64,000 bases of DNA from a beta proteobacterium AAP51 (GCA_001295905.1 LJHT01000026.1:38036-102035), one strand, 5' to 3'; shown: positions 17,187-25,357, counted from the first letter of the stretch. Program-made: numbers and translations. The notes: generated by a model not told the origin, from the letters alone.

Positions 17187-17801
17187 ATGTCAGCACGATG
17201 GTGGACGCTTGCGGTTTGGGCCTTGGCTGCAGCCAGCGGCCTCTATTGGGGCTTGCAAGTGTTTGTGAAGCCGCCGGCGGCGCCGCCGCACACGCAGACC
17301 GCCGCGGCCACGCCAGCCCTGGCCGGCGACCTGACGCGCCTGCTCGGCAATGACCCGCCGCCGCCCGCGGCCGCCGAGGCCGAAGCCGCGGTGCCGGCCG
17401 ACGCACGCTTCCAGTTGATCGGCGTGGTGAGCCCGCCCGCACGCGCTGCCGCGCGCGAAGGCGTGGCGCTGATCGCCATCGACGGCCAGGCACCCAAGGC
17501 CTACAAGGTGGGCGCGGTGCTGGAAGGCGACACCGTGCTGCAGACCGTGGCCGCCCGCGGCGTGACCCTGGGCCCGCGCAACGGCCCCGCGCTCGTGGCG
17601 CTGAACCTGCCTCCGCCGGCACCGCCCGCCACGGGCACGCTGCCGGGGCTGGACGGCAACCCGGGCGCGCTGCGCACCGGCCCGGGCGCTGGTTACCGCA
17701 CGCCGGGCGCGCCGATGTCGCTGCCCCCGGTGATGCCCAACCCGGAAGCCCAGGACAACAACGAGGTCGTCAACCAGGCCGACAACCAGCCGGTGCGCTG
17801 A
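17187..17801 (+). CDS. gspC: Type II secretion protein GspC, short form
   Basis: GspC connects the inner-membrane platform to the secretin. The 204-residue protein has an N-terminal membrane segment (WWTLAVWALAAASGLYWGLQ), a Pro/Ala linker and the homology region RFQLIGVVSPPARAAAREGVALIAIDG...YKVGAVLEGDTVLQ (about residues 72-120). The remaining 80 residues are Pro/Gly/Asn-rich, with no PDZ domain or coiled coil that I can see. It is divergent from the other gsp genes. Confidence 0.85.
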   Translation: MSARWWTLAVWALAAASGLYWGLQVFVKPPAAPPHTQTAAATPALAGDLTRLLGNDPPPPAAAEAEAAVPADARFQLIGVVSPPARAAAREGVALIAIDGQAPKAYKVGAVLEGDTVLQTVAARGVTLGPRNGPALVALNLPPPAPPATGTLPGLDGNPGALRTGPGAGYRTPGAPMSLPPVMPNPEAQDNNEVVNQADNQPVR

Positions 17802-17888
17802 AGCGGGTGGAAGCGCTCAGAGCGCGCGGCGGATGCAAGCGCTGGAGGTTGACGGCGCAAGGCGCCCCTGGTCGCGAGGGGCCTGCCC

Positions 17889-18995
17889 TCAGTACAGCGC
17901 GTCGCCGAACGGTGAAGGCACCGGGTCGCGCTCGGGCAGCGTGAAGGGCTCGCTCAGCTCACCAGGGTGCGAAGGCCCCGGGTCCTCGCCATCCGCCACC
18001 TCGGTCAGCAGCGCGGCCGCACTCTTCACCATGGGCCAGGCCAGCGTGGCACCGGTGCCGTCGGTGCTTTCCATGCCCAGCTCCAGCAGGGCCGAGGCGC
18101 GGAAGAGGTTCAGCGCTTGGTCCAGCCCCAGGTGGCTGTGGCTGCGGCAGAACATGCAGTAATCGGTGACGGGCTGGGCGATGCGCGCGGCCAGCATCAG
18201 CGCGGCACAGGCCGGCATGCCATCCACCATCAGCAGGTGGCGTTTGCTGGCGGCCATCAGCATCACGCCCACCATCACCGCCACCTCGTAGCCGCCGAAG
18301 GCCGCCAGCACCTCGATGGGCTCGGTGACATCGCGGTGGCGCGCCATCGCGCCCTGCAGCACCGTGAGCAGGTGCTGCAGCTCGTCCTTGTTCATGTCCG
18401 GGCCACTGACCACGAGGTCGCGCACCGGGGTGTCGGACAGGCGCGCCAGCACCATGGCCGCGCTTTCGTGCGCGCCCACCCCCACGCCGGCCATCACGGT
18501 GGCGTTGCCGCGCAGCTTGTCGCCGATTTCCATGCCCGCGCGCATGCCCGCGTGGGCCTGCTCCAGGCTCATGGCGCCGGTCACGCGCGCGTTGCGCGTG
18601 GCGTGGGCGATCTTGCGCATCAGCAGGCGGTCGTGCGGCGGCAGCTTCTCGGCCATGCCGCAATCGACCACCGTCACCTCGAGCTGCTGGGCGCGGGCAA
18701 ACACCGTCAAAGGCAGCTGGTTGTTCAGCAGCATGCGCACGGTCTGGTGGGTGTCGCGGCCGTGCACATCGCGGATGCCGTCGACGGCAATGCCATGGTC
18801 GGCCGCGAACACCAGCAGCTGCGGGTGCTGGAAGCGCGGCTTCAGCGTGTTCTGCATCAGGCCCAGGCGTATGGCCAGCGGCTCCAGTTCACCCAGGCTG
18901 CCGCCCACTTCGTTGCGGCGGTGCAGCTTCTCGCGCAGCGCTTTCTCGAGCGCCGGGTTGCTGGTGGGGGTGACGAGCGAGCGGTTGGCGGCCAT
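17889..18995 (-). CDS. CobT-like phosphoribosyltransferase with altered active-site motifs
   Basis: The 368-residue protein belongs to the nicotinate-nucleotide:dimethylbenzimidazole phosphoribosyltransferase family, which activates the lower ligand of cobalamin. It has FAADHGIAVDG (residues 63-73), LAAFGGYEVAVMVG and MVDGMPACAALMLA. Two key regions differ from classical CobT. The GxGNTT-type motif reads GVGVGAHES (170-178), and the LGEGTGA motif holding the catalytic Glu reads STDGTGA (310-316), placing Asp312 there. No cobalamin genes are nearby; it converges on gspC and follows ilvA by 21 bases. Family membership is firm, CobT activity is not. Confidence 0.75.
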   Translation of the reverse strand: MAANRSLVTPTSNPALEKALREKLHRRNEVGGSLGELEPLAIRLGLMQNTLKPRFQHPQLLVFAADHGIAVDGIRDVHGRDTHQTVRMLLNNQLPLTVFARAQQLEVTVVDCGMAEKLPPHDRLLMRKIAHATRNARVTGAMSLEQAHAGMRAGMEIGDKLRGNATVMAGVGVGAHESAAMVLARLSDTPVRDLVVSGPDMNKDELQHLLTVLQGAMARHRDVTEPIEVLAAFGGYEVAVMVGVMLMAASKRHLLMVDGMPACAALMLAARIAQPVTDYCMFCRSHSHLGLDQALNLFRASALLELGMESTDGTGATLAWPMVKSAAALLTEVADGEDPGPSHPGELSEPFTLPERDPVPSPFGDALY

Positions 18996-19016
18996 GCGGG
19001 CAGTGTAGCCAGGGGC

Positions 19017-20603
19017 CTACTTCAGGAACAGGCCGACAACCGGATTGAGGGTCTCCTCGCTGCACGGGTAGGCCAGCGAGCGCAGGAAGTCGTCGAAAGC
19101 CTTCTCGTCGCCCGCAGGCACCTGGATGCCCACCAGGATGCGGCCGTAGTCGGCGCCCTGGTTGCGGTAGTGGAAGAGGCTGATGTTCCAGCCCGGGTGC
19201 ATGGCCGCCAGGAAGCGCATCAGCGCGCCCGGCTTCTCCGGGAACTGGAAGCGGAACAGGCGCTCCTGGCGCGCCAGCTCGCTGCGCCCGCCCACCATGT
19301 GGCGCACGTGCTCCTTGGCCAGTTCGTCGTCGGTGAGGTTCACCGTCGGGAAACCCTGCTTGATGAACTGGCGCTCGATGCGGTCGGCCTCGTCGCGGCG
19401 CTGGATGCTCAGGCCGACGAATACGTGCGCGAGCTTCGCGTCACTGATGCGGTAGTTGAACTCGGTCACCGAACGCGGGCCCAGCAGTTCGCAGAAGCGC
19501 TTGAAGGAACCCCGCTCTTCGGGAATGGTGACGGCGAACAAGGCCTCGCGCTGTTCACCGAACTCGGCGCGTTCGGCCACGAAGCGCAGGCGGTCGAAGT
19601 TCATGTTCGCCCCGCAGGTGATGGCCACCAGCGTCTGGCCCTTGAGCTTGTGCTGCGCCACATACTGCTTGATGGCGGCCACGCCAAGGGCACCGGCGGG
19701 CTCGAGCACGCTGCGCGTGTCCTGGAACACGTCCTTGATGGCGGCGCAGACGGCATCGGTGTCCACGAGCACGTAGTCGTCCACCAGTTCGCGGGCCACG
19801 CGGAAGGTTTCTTCGCCCACCAGCTTCACGGCCGTGCCGTCGGAGAACAGGCCCACATCGGGCAGCGTGACGCGCCGGCCCTTGCGCACCGACTGCAGCA
19901 TGGCGTCGGAATCGACCGTTTGCACGCCGATGACCTTCACCTCGGGCCGCACGGCCTTGATGTAGGCGGCCACGCCAGCGATCAGCCCGCCGCCGCCGAT
20001 GGCCACGAACACGGCGTCCAGCGGCCCCTGGTGCTGGCGCAGGATTTCCATCGCCACGGTGCCCTGCCCCGCAATCACCTGCGGGTCGTCGAAGGGGTGC
20101 ACGAAGGTCAGGCCGGCGTCGGCCTGCAGCTGCAGGGCGTGCGCGTAGGCGTCGGAATAGCTGTCGCCCTGCAGCACGACCTCGCCGCCGAGGGCCTGCA
20201 CGGCATCGATCTTCAGGCGCGGCGTCGTCACCGGCATCACGATGACCGCGCGGCAGCCCAGGCGCTTGGCGGCCAGCGCCACGCCCTGCGCGTGGTTGCC
20301 GGCGCTGGCGCAGATGACGCCGCGGTCGCGCGCCTCGGGCGCCAGATGCACCATCTTGTTGTAGGCACCCCGCAGCTTGAAGCTGAACACCGGCTGCTGG
20401 TCTTCCCGCTTCAGCAGCACCTGGTTGGCGAGCCGGCGCGACAGGTTGCGCGCGGGCTCCAGCGGCGTTTCGCGCGCCACGTCGTAGACGCGGGCGGTGA
20501 GCACCTGCTTCAGGTAGTGCGCCGCAATGCGCTGGCCCTTGGGAGAAAGGGTGCGCGCACCGGGCGCCGGTGGGGGGCTGGTGCGGCCAGGGCCAGCAGG
20601 CAT
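19017..20603 (-). CDS. ilvA: Threonine ammonia-lyase (biosynthetic)
   Basis: IlvA converts threonine to 2-oxobutanoate, the first step of isoleucine synthesis. The 528-residue protein has the PLP-binding Lys76 in FSFKLRGAYNKM, the glycine loop AIGGGGLIAG and ICASAGNHAQGVALAA. The C-terminal third carries two ACT-like regulatory domains (EERGSFKRFCELLG and FPEKPGALMRFLAAM), where isoleucine inhibits in the biosynthetic enzyme. Length is near the E. coli value of 514. The 5' leader contains several hairpins and a complete terminator (see 20702-20793). Confidence 0.95.
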   Translation of the reverse strand: MPAGPGRTSPPPAPGARTLSPKGQRIAAHYLKQVLTARVYDVARETPLEPARNLSRRLANQVLLKREDQQPVFSFKLRGAYNKMVHLAPEARDRGVICASAGNHAQGVALAAKRLGCRAVIVMPVTTPRLKIDAVQALGGEVVLQGDSYSDAYAHALQLQADAGLTFVHPFDDPQVIAGQGTVAMEILRQHQGPLDAVFVAIGGGGLIAGVAAYIKAVRPEVKVIGVQTVDSDAMLQSVRKGRRVTLPDVGLFSDGTAVKLVGEETFRVARELVDDYVLVDTDAVCAAIKDVFQDTRSVLEPAGALGVAAIKQYVAQHKLKGQTLVAITCGANMNFDRLRFVAERAEFGEQREALFAVTIPEERGSFKRFCELLGPRSVTEFNYRISDAKLAHVFVGLSIQRRDEADRIERQFIKQGFPTVNLTDDELAKEHVRHMVGGRSELARQERLFRFQFPEKPGALMRFLAAMHPGWNISLFHYRNQGADYGRILVGIQVPAGDEKAFDDFLRSLAYPCSEETLNPVVGLFLK

Positions 20604-20701
20604 CTTGGGGGGCTTGTGCAGGGTCAGGGCCGCGGATCATAAAGGCCGCCCCGAAGCGGCCCCGAAGCCACCCCCGTAGGGGCCCGAGGTGGCCGGCCCA
20701 G

Positions 20702-20793
20702 AAAAAAGGCCCGGGGCTTGGGGCCCCGGGCCGAATCCACCGGTTGGAGGTGGAGGAGACAATCGGCGGGCACTGCTCAGGCACAGCACCCAT
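20702..20793 (-). ncRNA. Candidate small RNA or attenuated ilvA leader
   Basis: A strong minus-strand promoter (TTGCAC at 20827-20822, 16-base spacer, TATATT at 20805-20800) should start transcription near 20793. About 60 bases on, a perfect 10-bp hairpin (20708-20717 with 20723-20732, 5-base loop) is followed by six Ts (20707-20702), a textbook intrinsic terminator. The predicted RNA is about 92 bases and carries CU-rich CTCCTCCACCTCC (20758-20746), complementary to Shine-Dalgarno sequences and partly in a small loop. An ATG lies at the predicted 5' end (MGAVPEQCPP), so a leaderless leader peptide and ilvA attenuation is an alternative; the peptide is not rich in Ile, Leu, Val or Thr. Confidence 0.5.
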
Positions 20794-20799
20794 GGGGCC

Positions 20800-20831
20800 A
20801 ATATAGCACCGCGTTGCTGCGGTGCAATATG
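20800..20831. promoter_or_regulatory. Symmetric promoter palindrome
   Basis: ATATAGCACCGC and its near-perfect inverted copy (11 of 12 positions) flank GTTGCT. The arms supply a -35 (TTGCAC) and -10 (TATATT) for the minus strand and mirrored, weaker counterparts (TAGCAC and CAATAT) for the plus strand towards the OsmC gene. It could be a bidirectional promoter, an operator inside a promoter, or both. Confidence 0.55.
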
Positions 20832-20913
20832 AAACGAGGGGTGCTGGCTGGTGAGCCCTCTCTACTCTCTGACAGCTGCGGATCGCGGCGCGCCTGAAAG
20901 GGGCGGATTTCAC

Positions 20914-21336
20914 ATGGAATGCACCATTCACTGGACTCCCGGCACCGGGATGGGCTTCGTGGCCGAGACCGGCAGCGGCCACGTGCTGAACATGGACGGC
21001 GCGCCCGACGGCGGCGGCCGCAACCTGGCCCCGCGGCCCATGGAAGTGGTGCTGGCCGGCACGGGCGGCTGCACGGCCTACGACGTGGTGCTGATCCTCA
21101 AGCGCGGGCGCCACGACGTGCGCGGCTGCCAGGTGAAGCTGAGTTCCGAGCGCGCCAGCGAAGACCCGAAGGTGTTCACGCGCATCCACATGCATTTCGT
21201 CGTCAGCGGGCGGGGCGTGCCGGCCTCGGCGGTGGAGCGCGCCATCGCGCTGTCGCACGAGCGTTACTGCTCGGCCAGCATCATGCTGGGCAAGACGGCC
21301 AGCATCACCACGAGCTTCGAGCTGGTCGAAGCCTGA
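20914..21336 (+). CDS. OsmC/Ohr-family protein
   Basis: The 140-residue protein has the two family cysteines, Cys53 in GTGGCTAYDV and Cys119 in SHERYCSASIML, spaced as in OsmC peroxidases that reduce organic hydroperoxides. It also has RPMEVVLAG and ILKRGRHDVRG. Length is normal. The ATG at 20914 (MECTIHW) is the family-like start; the frame is open 63 bases further but looks non-coding. AAGGGG lies about 11 bases upstream. It is monocistronic and divergent from ilvA. Confidence 0.88.
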   Translation: MECTIHWTPGTGMGFVAETGSGHVLNMDGAPDGGGRNLAPRPMEVVLAGTGGCTAYDVVLILKRGRHDVRGCQVKLSSERASEDPKVFTRIHMHFVVSGRGVPASAVERAIALSHERYCSASIMLGKTASITTSFELVEA

Positions 21337-21353
21337 GCTGCCGGGAGCCGCCC

Positions 21354-21989
21354 TCAGACGTGATGGGCGGTGCCCGTCATCACGCGCGCGGCGCCGCGCA
21401 TCAGCCAGCGCACGGGGGGTGGCAGACGGGCGGCGCCGGCAGCCTCGGCGTGCTCGGCGTGGCGCGCTTCGTCGTCCTTCATCGCGGCCACCACGGCACG
21501 CGAACGCTCGTCTGCCACGGGCAGGCGGTCGAGATGGCTGGCCAGGTGCTGCTCGACCTGCCTTTCGGTTTCGACGACGAAGCCCAGACTCGTGGCGTCA
21601 CCCAGCCGCCCGGCCAGCACCCCGATGCCGAAGGCACCGGCGTACCAGAGCGGGTTCAGCAGGCTGGGGCGACTGCCCAGTTCCTTCAGGCGCTGCTGCG
21701 TCCAGGCGAGGTGGTCGGTTTCTTCGCGAGCGGCCTGCTCCATCTGCTGGCGCAACTGCGGCGTGCGGGCGGTCAGCGCCTGTGCCTGGTAGAGCGCCTG
21801 CGCGCAGACCTCGCCGACGTGGTTCACGCGCATCAGCGCGCCTGAGAGCCGCCGCGACGCATCGTCCATGGCCGTTTCAGGGCCTTCGGGCGGGCTGGTG
21901 GCCGGCATCGGCCGGGCGGCGTGCACCGCGCCGCTGAGCGTGCGCAAGGCGTTATCAAGGCTGGCCAGAAGGCGATCGGTGGTTTCCAT
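21354..21989 (-). CDS. coq7: 2-polyprenyl-3-methyl-6-methoxy-1,4-benzoquinone monooxygenase Coq7
   Basis: Coq7 is the di-iron hydroxylase for the C6 step of ubiquinone synthesis, acting at the inner membrane. The 211-residue protein has the two internal repeats with the iron ligands: [17 protein letters not shown] with EETDHLAW, and [14 protein letters not shown] with [33 protein letters not shown] is the conserved hydrophobic middle. Length matches bacterial Coq7. It converges with the OsmC gene (17 bases apart). Confidence 0.95.
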   Translation of the reverse strand: METTDRLLASLDNALRTLSGAVHAARPMPATSPPEGPETAMDDASRRLSGALMRVNHVGEVCAQALYQAQALTARTPQLRQQMEQAAREETDHLAWTQQRLKELGSRPSLLNPLWYAGAFGIGVLAGRLGDATSLGFVVETERQVEQHLASHLDRLPVADERSRAVVAAMKDDEARHAEHAEAAGAARLPPPVRWLMRGAARVMTGTAHHV

Positions 21990-22029
21990 GAGGTTTCAGG
22001 ATAGTCGAAGCGTCCGCTTCCCGCCGCCT

Positions 22030-22077
22030 GGCGCTTCGTTGTTGGCAGGCAACAAGCGCCCTCGGGGAATACGCGAG
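22030..22077. other. Two tandem hairpins between coq7 and the porin gene
   Basis: GGCGCTT, one bulged C and GTTG pair with CAAC and AAGCGCC around TTGGCAGG (22030-22060), giving an 11-bp stem. A second hairpin, CCCTCG with CGAGGG, follows directly. They lie in the 5' leader of coq7 or upstream of the porin promoter. Function is unknown. Confidence 0.4.
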
Positions 22078-22093
22078 GGTGCCCGGGCAATCC

Positions 22094-22126
22094 TTGGCAA
22101 GGCTCGGAGGCGTCTGGTGCAATAGA
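22094..22126 (+). promoter_or_regulatory. Possible porin promoter
   Basis: TTGGCA at 22094-22099 and an AT-containing segment TGCAATAGA (22118-22126) 18 bases on form a plausible sigma-70 promoter about 95 bases before the porin ATG. The -10 match is weak. Confidence 0.3.
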
Positions 22127-22218
22127 TGCAACTTCCGATAAGGAGGTTGGCCTGATCCGCCCCTCGCAGGGTGACCACCCCGATCGGGACCTCATGTTCA
22201 ACCAAGGAGATAGCTGCA

Positions 22219-23217
22219 ATGAAAAAATCCCTGCTCGCCCTGGCAGCGCTGACTGCGTTTGCGGGCGTGGCTTCGGCTCAGTCGTCGGTCACCCTGTTCG
22301 GTATCGTTGACCTGGCTGCCCGTAGCGTGAAGAACGGCAACGCTGGCTCCATCAAGTCGCTCAGCACCAACGGCCAGGTGTCCAGCCGTCTGGGCGTGCG
22401 CGGCGTTGAAGACCTCGGCGGCGGCATGCGCGCCGGCTTCTGGATCGAGGGCGACTTGGTGGGTGACACCGGCAACCCCGCCGGCCAGACCTGGCAGCGC
22501 CGTTCCACCCTCAGCCTGATCGGCAGCTTCGGTGAGATTCGCCTCGGCCGTGACTACAACCCGGTGTTCAACGTGGCCGTGTCGCACGACCCGTTCGCCT
22601 ACGTCGGTGTCGCCTCCTCGGGCAACCTGCGCAGCCGCTTCTACGCCACGCCCGTGGGCAACGCCGGTCTGGCCGCGCGCAACGACAACTCCATCGGCTA
22701 CTTCCTGCCCACCATGGGCGGCCTGTACGGTCAGGTGATGATCGCAGCTGGCGAAGGTGCACGCGGGAACAAGTACACCGGCTTCCGCCTGGGTTACGCC
22801 GCTGGCCCGATCAACTTCTCGGGCGCCTTCGGCAAGGCCGACAAGACCGGCGGCATGGTCGACGACGCCACCACCTTCATCTTCGGTGGTTCGTTCAACG
22901 CCGGTTTCGCCACTTTCCACGCTTCGTACGAGAACGCCGAGTACTCCACCACGAAGCGCAAGCTGGCCACCATTGCCGCCGTGGTGCCCACCGGCACGGG
23001 CGCGTTCAAGGCCCAATACGCCAAGGCCTCGGGCGCCACGCTCATCGGCCTGGGCTACGTGCAGGGCCTGTCGAAGCGCACCTCGATCTACACGAACTTC
23101 GGTCGTGTCGCCAACAAGGGCGCGAACGTTTACACGGCTTCGGGCAGCGGCCCCGCCGGCATGCGCCCCGGTCAGACTTCGACCGGCTACGACGTGGGCA
23201 TCCGCCACGACTTCTGA
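22219..23217 (+). CDS. Gram-negative general porin (Omp32-like)
   Basis: An outer-membrane trimeric diffusion channel. The 332-residue protein has a signal peptide (MKKSLLALAALTAFAGVASA), then QSSVTLFGIVDLAA, the standard first strand of Burkholderiales porins. SSRLGVRGVEDLGGGMRAGF follows, then GEIRLGRDYNP, and it ends in the outer-membrane signature RHDF with a terminal Phe. AAGGAG lies nine bases before the ATG at 22219. An intrinsic terminator follows, so it is monocistronic. Codon use looks more biased and less GC-extreme than its neighbours, as expected for an abundant protein. Ion selectivity cannot be read from the sequence. Confidence 0.93.
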   Translation: MKKSLLALAALTAFAGVASAQSSVTLFGIVDLAARSVKNGNAGSIKSLSTNGQVSSRLGVRGVEDLGGGMRAGFWIEGDLVGDTGNPAGQTWQRRSTLSLIGSFGEIRLGRDYNPVFNVAVSHDPFAYVGVASSGNLRSRFYATPVGNAGLAARNDNSIGYFLPTMGGLYGQVMIAAGEGARGNKYTGFRLGYAAGPINFSGAFGKADKTGGMVDDATTFIFGGSFNAGFATFHASYENAEYSTTKRKLATIAAVVPTGTGAFKAQYAKASGATLIGLGYVQGLSKRTSIYTNFGRVANKGANVYTASGSGPAGMRPGQTSTGYDVGIRHDF

Positions 23218-23256
23218 CGGACCAAGGCCTGGCAACAGGCCCCGCCACCCGGTCTG

Positions 23257-23285
23257 ATTGGCCGCCTTCGGGCGGCCAATTTTTT
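23257..23285 (+). terminator. Intrinsic terminator of the porin gene
   Basis: A perfect 10-bp stem (ATTGGCCGCC with GGCGGCCAAT) closed by a TTCG tetraloop is followed by TTTTT, 40 bases after the porin stop. Confidence 0.92.
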
Positions 23286-23418
23286 GTGGATGCCCTACGG
23301 CCACAAGCGCCCGGCCAGCGCGGGCGGTGGGCGCAGCGACAGGCGCCAACCCGGGCGCTCGTGTTACGGTCTCGGCCTCCTGCTCTGACGCGGCCCTGGC
23401 CGACCTTCTCATTCAGCC

Positions 23419-24402
23419 ATGCTGGTTTTCATACTCCGCCGCCTTCTGCAAGCCGTCGTCGTGATGCTGACGGTGGCCTTCATCGCCTTCATGCTGTTCC
23501 AGTACGTGGGCGACCCCGTCACCAGCATCCTGGGCCAAGATGCCACGCAAGAGCAGCGTGACGACCTGCGCCGCGACCTCGGCCTCGACCAGTCCTTTGC
23601 CGTGCAGTTCGCGCGCTTCGTGGGCAATGCGGTGCAAGGCGAGTTCGGCCTCAGCCTGCGCCAGGGCCGCGAGGTGTCGGCGCTGATTGCCGAACGTTTC
23701 CCGGCCACCTTGGAACTGGCCCTGGGCGCGGCGGTGTTCGCGCTGGTGGTGGGCATCCCGCTGGGCGTCTATGCCGCGCTGCGCCGCGGCCGCTTCGGCT
23801 CGCAGCTGGTGATGACGCTGTCGCTGCTGGGCGTGTCGCTGCCCACCTTCCTCATCGGCATCCTGCTCATCCTGGCGTTCTCGGTCACCTTGGGCTGGCT
23901 GCCCAGCTTCGGCCGTGGCGACACGGTGCAGATCGGCGGCTGGAGCACCGGTCTGCTCACCTGGGACGGCTGGACGCACATCATCCTGCCTGCCATCACG
24001 CTCAGCGTCTTCCAGCTGGCGCTCATCATGCGGCTGGTGCGCGCCGAGATGCTGGAAGTGCTGCGCACCGACTACGTGAAGTTCGCACGCGCGCGGGGCC
24101 TGAGCAACCGCACGGTGTACTTCGGGCATGCGCTGAAGAACACCCTGGTGCCGGTGATCACCATCACCGGCCTGCAACTCGGCAGCCTGATCGCCTTTGC
24201 CATCATCACCGAGACCGTCTTCCAGTGGCCCGGCATGGGCTTCCTCTTCATCCAGGCCGTGCAGTTCGCCGACATCCCCGTGATGGCCGCCTACCTGTGC
24301 CTGATTGCGCTGATCTTCGTCGTGGTCAACCTCGTCGTCGACCTGCTGTATTTCGCCGTCGATCCGCGCCTGCGCATCGAAAAATCGGCCGCCGGTCATT
24401 GA
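23419..24402 (+). CDS. Peptide/nickel-type ABC transporter permease (DppB/OppB family)
   Basis: Inner-membrane permease with about six spans over 327 residues. It starts MLVFILRRLLQAVVVMLTVA, typical of the DppB/OppB group, and has the ATPase-contacting EAA-type loop DYVKFARARGLSNRTVYFGH and the GxEFGLSLRQG region. It begins 201 bases after the porin and is first of four transporter genes with short gaps. The substrate is probably di- or oligopeptides, but no binding protein is encoded here. Confidence 0.92.
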   Translation: MLVFILRRLLQAVVVMLTVAFIAFMLFQYVGDPVTSILGQDATQEQRDDLRRDLGLDQSFAVQFARFVGNAVQGEFGLSLRQGREVSALIAERFPATLELALGAAVFALVVGIPLGVYAALRRGRFGSQLVMTLSLLGVSLPTFLIGILLILAFSVTLGWLPSFGRGDTVQIGGWSTGLLTWDGWTHIILPAITLSVFQLALIMRLVRAEMLEVLRTDYVKFARARGLSNRTVYFGHALKNTLVPVITITGLQLGSLIAFAIITETVFQWPGMGFLFIQAVQFADIPVMAAYLCLIALIFVVVNLVVDLLYFAVDPRLRIEKSAAGH

Positions 24403-24421
24403 GCCCCAGGCCCCGCACCGC

Positions 24422-25357
24422 ATGAGCACACCCACCCCCTCTGCCGCCCCCGGCCGCCTGGCCCGCTGGCGCGACAGCGACATCTGGTACAGCTTCACCA
24501 CCTCGCCCATGGCCATGCTGGCCGCGGTGATCGCGCTGCTGTGCGTCTTCTGTTCGGTCTTCGCACCCTGGGTGGCGCCCCACAACCCCTTCGACCTGGC
24601 CACGCTGAACCTGTCGGATGCGCGCCTGCCGCCGGTGTGGATGGAAGGCGGCGACCGACGCTTCCTGCTGGGCACCGACGACCAGGGCCGCGACCTGCTC
24701 TCGGCGCTGTTCTACGGCGCGCGCCTGTCGCTGGCCGTGGGCCTGGCTTCGGTGCTGCTGTCGGTGCTGGTGGGCGTGGGGCTGGGGCTGCTGTCGGGCT
24801 TCGTGGGCGGCAAGGTCGACGCCTTCATCATGCGCGTGTGCGACGTGATGCTGAGCTTCCCGTCCATCCTGGTGGCATTGCTCATCAACGGCGTGGGCCG
24901 CGCCCTCTTCCCCGATGCGCAGGACACGCTGGCCCTGGGCGTGCTGGTGCTGGCCATTGCGCTCACGGGCTGGGTGCAGTACGCGCGCACGGTGCGCGGC
25001 AGCACGCTGGTCGAGCGCAACAAGGAATATGTGCAGGCCGCGCGCGTCATCGGCGTGGCACCGCTGCGCATCATGTTCAAGCACGTGCTGCCCAACGTGC
25101 TGGGGCCGGTGCTGGTGCTGGCCACCATCCAGGTGGCCGCGGCCATCCTCACCGAAGCCACGCTGTCCTTTCTGGGCGTGGGCGTGCCGCCCACCAGCCC
25201 TTCGCTGGGCACGCTGATCCGCATCGGCAACGACTTCCTGTTTTCCGGTGAGTGGTGGATCACCATCTTCCCGGGCGTGATGCTGGTGCTGATCGCCCTG
25301 AGCGTGAACCTGCTGGGCGACTGGCTGCGTGACGCCTTGAACCCGAGACTCCGTTGA
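24422..25357 (+). CDS. Peptide/nickel-type ABC transporter permease (DppC/OppC family)
   Basis: Second permease, 311 residues. It has the N-terminal span AMLAAVIALLCVFCSVFAPW, the family motif FLLGTDDQGRDLLSALFYG, several further spans and the coupling loop NKEYVQAARVIGVAPLRIMF. It ends NLLGDWLRDALNPRLR, the standard DppC terminus. It starts 19 bases after the first permease and its stop overlaps the next gene (TGATG). Confidence 0.93.
   Translation: MSTPTPSAAPGRLARWRDSDIWYSFTTSPMAMLAAVIALLCVFCSVFAPWVAPHNPFDLATLNLSDARLPPVWMEGGDRRFLLGTDDQGRDLLSALFYGARLSLAVGLASVLLSVLVGVGLGLLSGFVGGKVDAFIMRVCDVMLSFPSILVALLINGVGRALFPDAQDTLALGVLVLAIALTGWVQYARTVRGSTLVERNKEYVQAARVIGVAPLRIMFKHVLPNVLGPVLVLATIQVAAAILTEATLSFLGVGVPPTSPSLGTLIRIGNDFLFSGEWWITIFPGVMLVLIALSVNLLGDWLRDALNPRLR

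Larger units (their letters stand above)
20604..20913. other. 310-base intergenic region between ilvA and the OsmC gene
   Basis: No protein gene is convincing here. The region contains a nearly symmetric promoter palindrome (20800-20831), a terminator-bounded minus-strand transcript (20702-20793), and two further GC-rich hairpins closer to ilvA, including GGCCGC-CCCGAA-GCGGCC at 20644-20661. Confidence 0.6.

Noticed and set aside
17862..17884. Terminator between gspC and the CobT-like gene
   Set aside because: GCCCCT can pair with AGGGGC, but the stem is short and no T-run follows on either strand.
17967..20642. An 891-codon plus-strand frame across the CobT-like gene and ilvA
   Set aside because: It lies antisense to two genes with clear family motifs, and its product is Gln/His/Ala-rich and repetitive.
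20634..20793. Leader peptide gene MGAVPEQCPPIV upstream of ilvA
   Set aside because: It lacks runs of regulatory amino-acid codons and is open far past the terminator, so I do not list it as a gene; the idea is kept only as an alternative to a small RNA.
20801..20822. NtrC-type site in the ilvA/OsmC spacer (TGCACC and GGTGC half-sites)
   Set aside because: The half-sites are 10 bases apart rather than 5, and no sigma-54 promoter is nearby.
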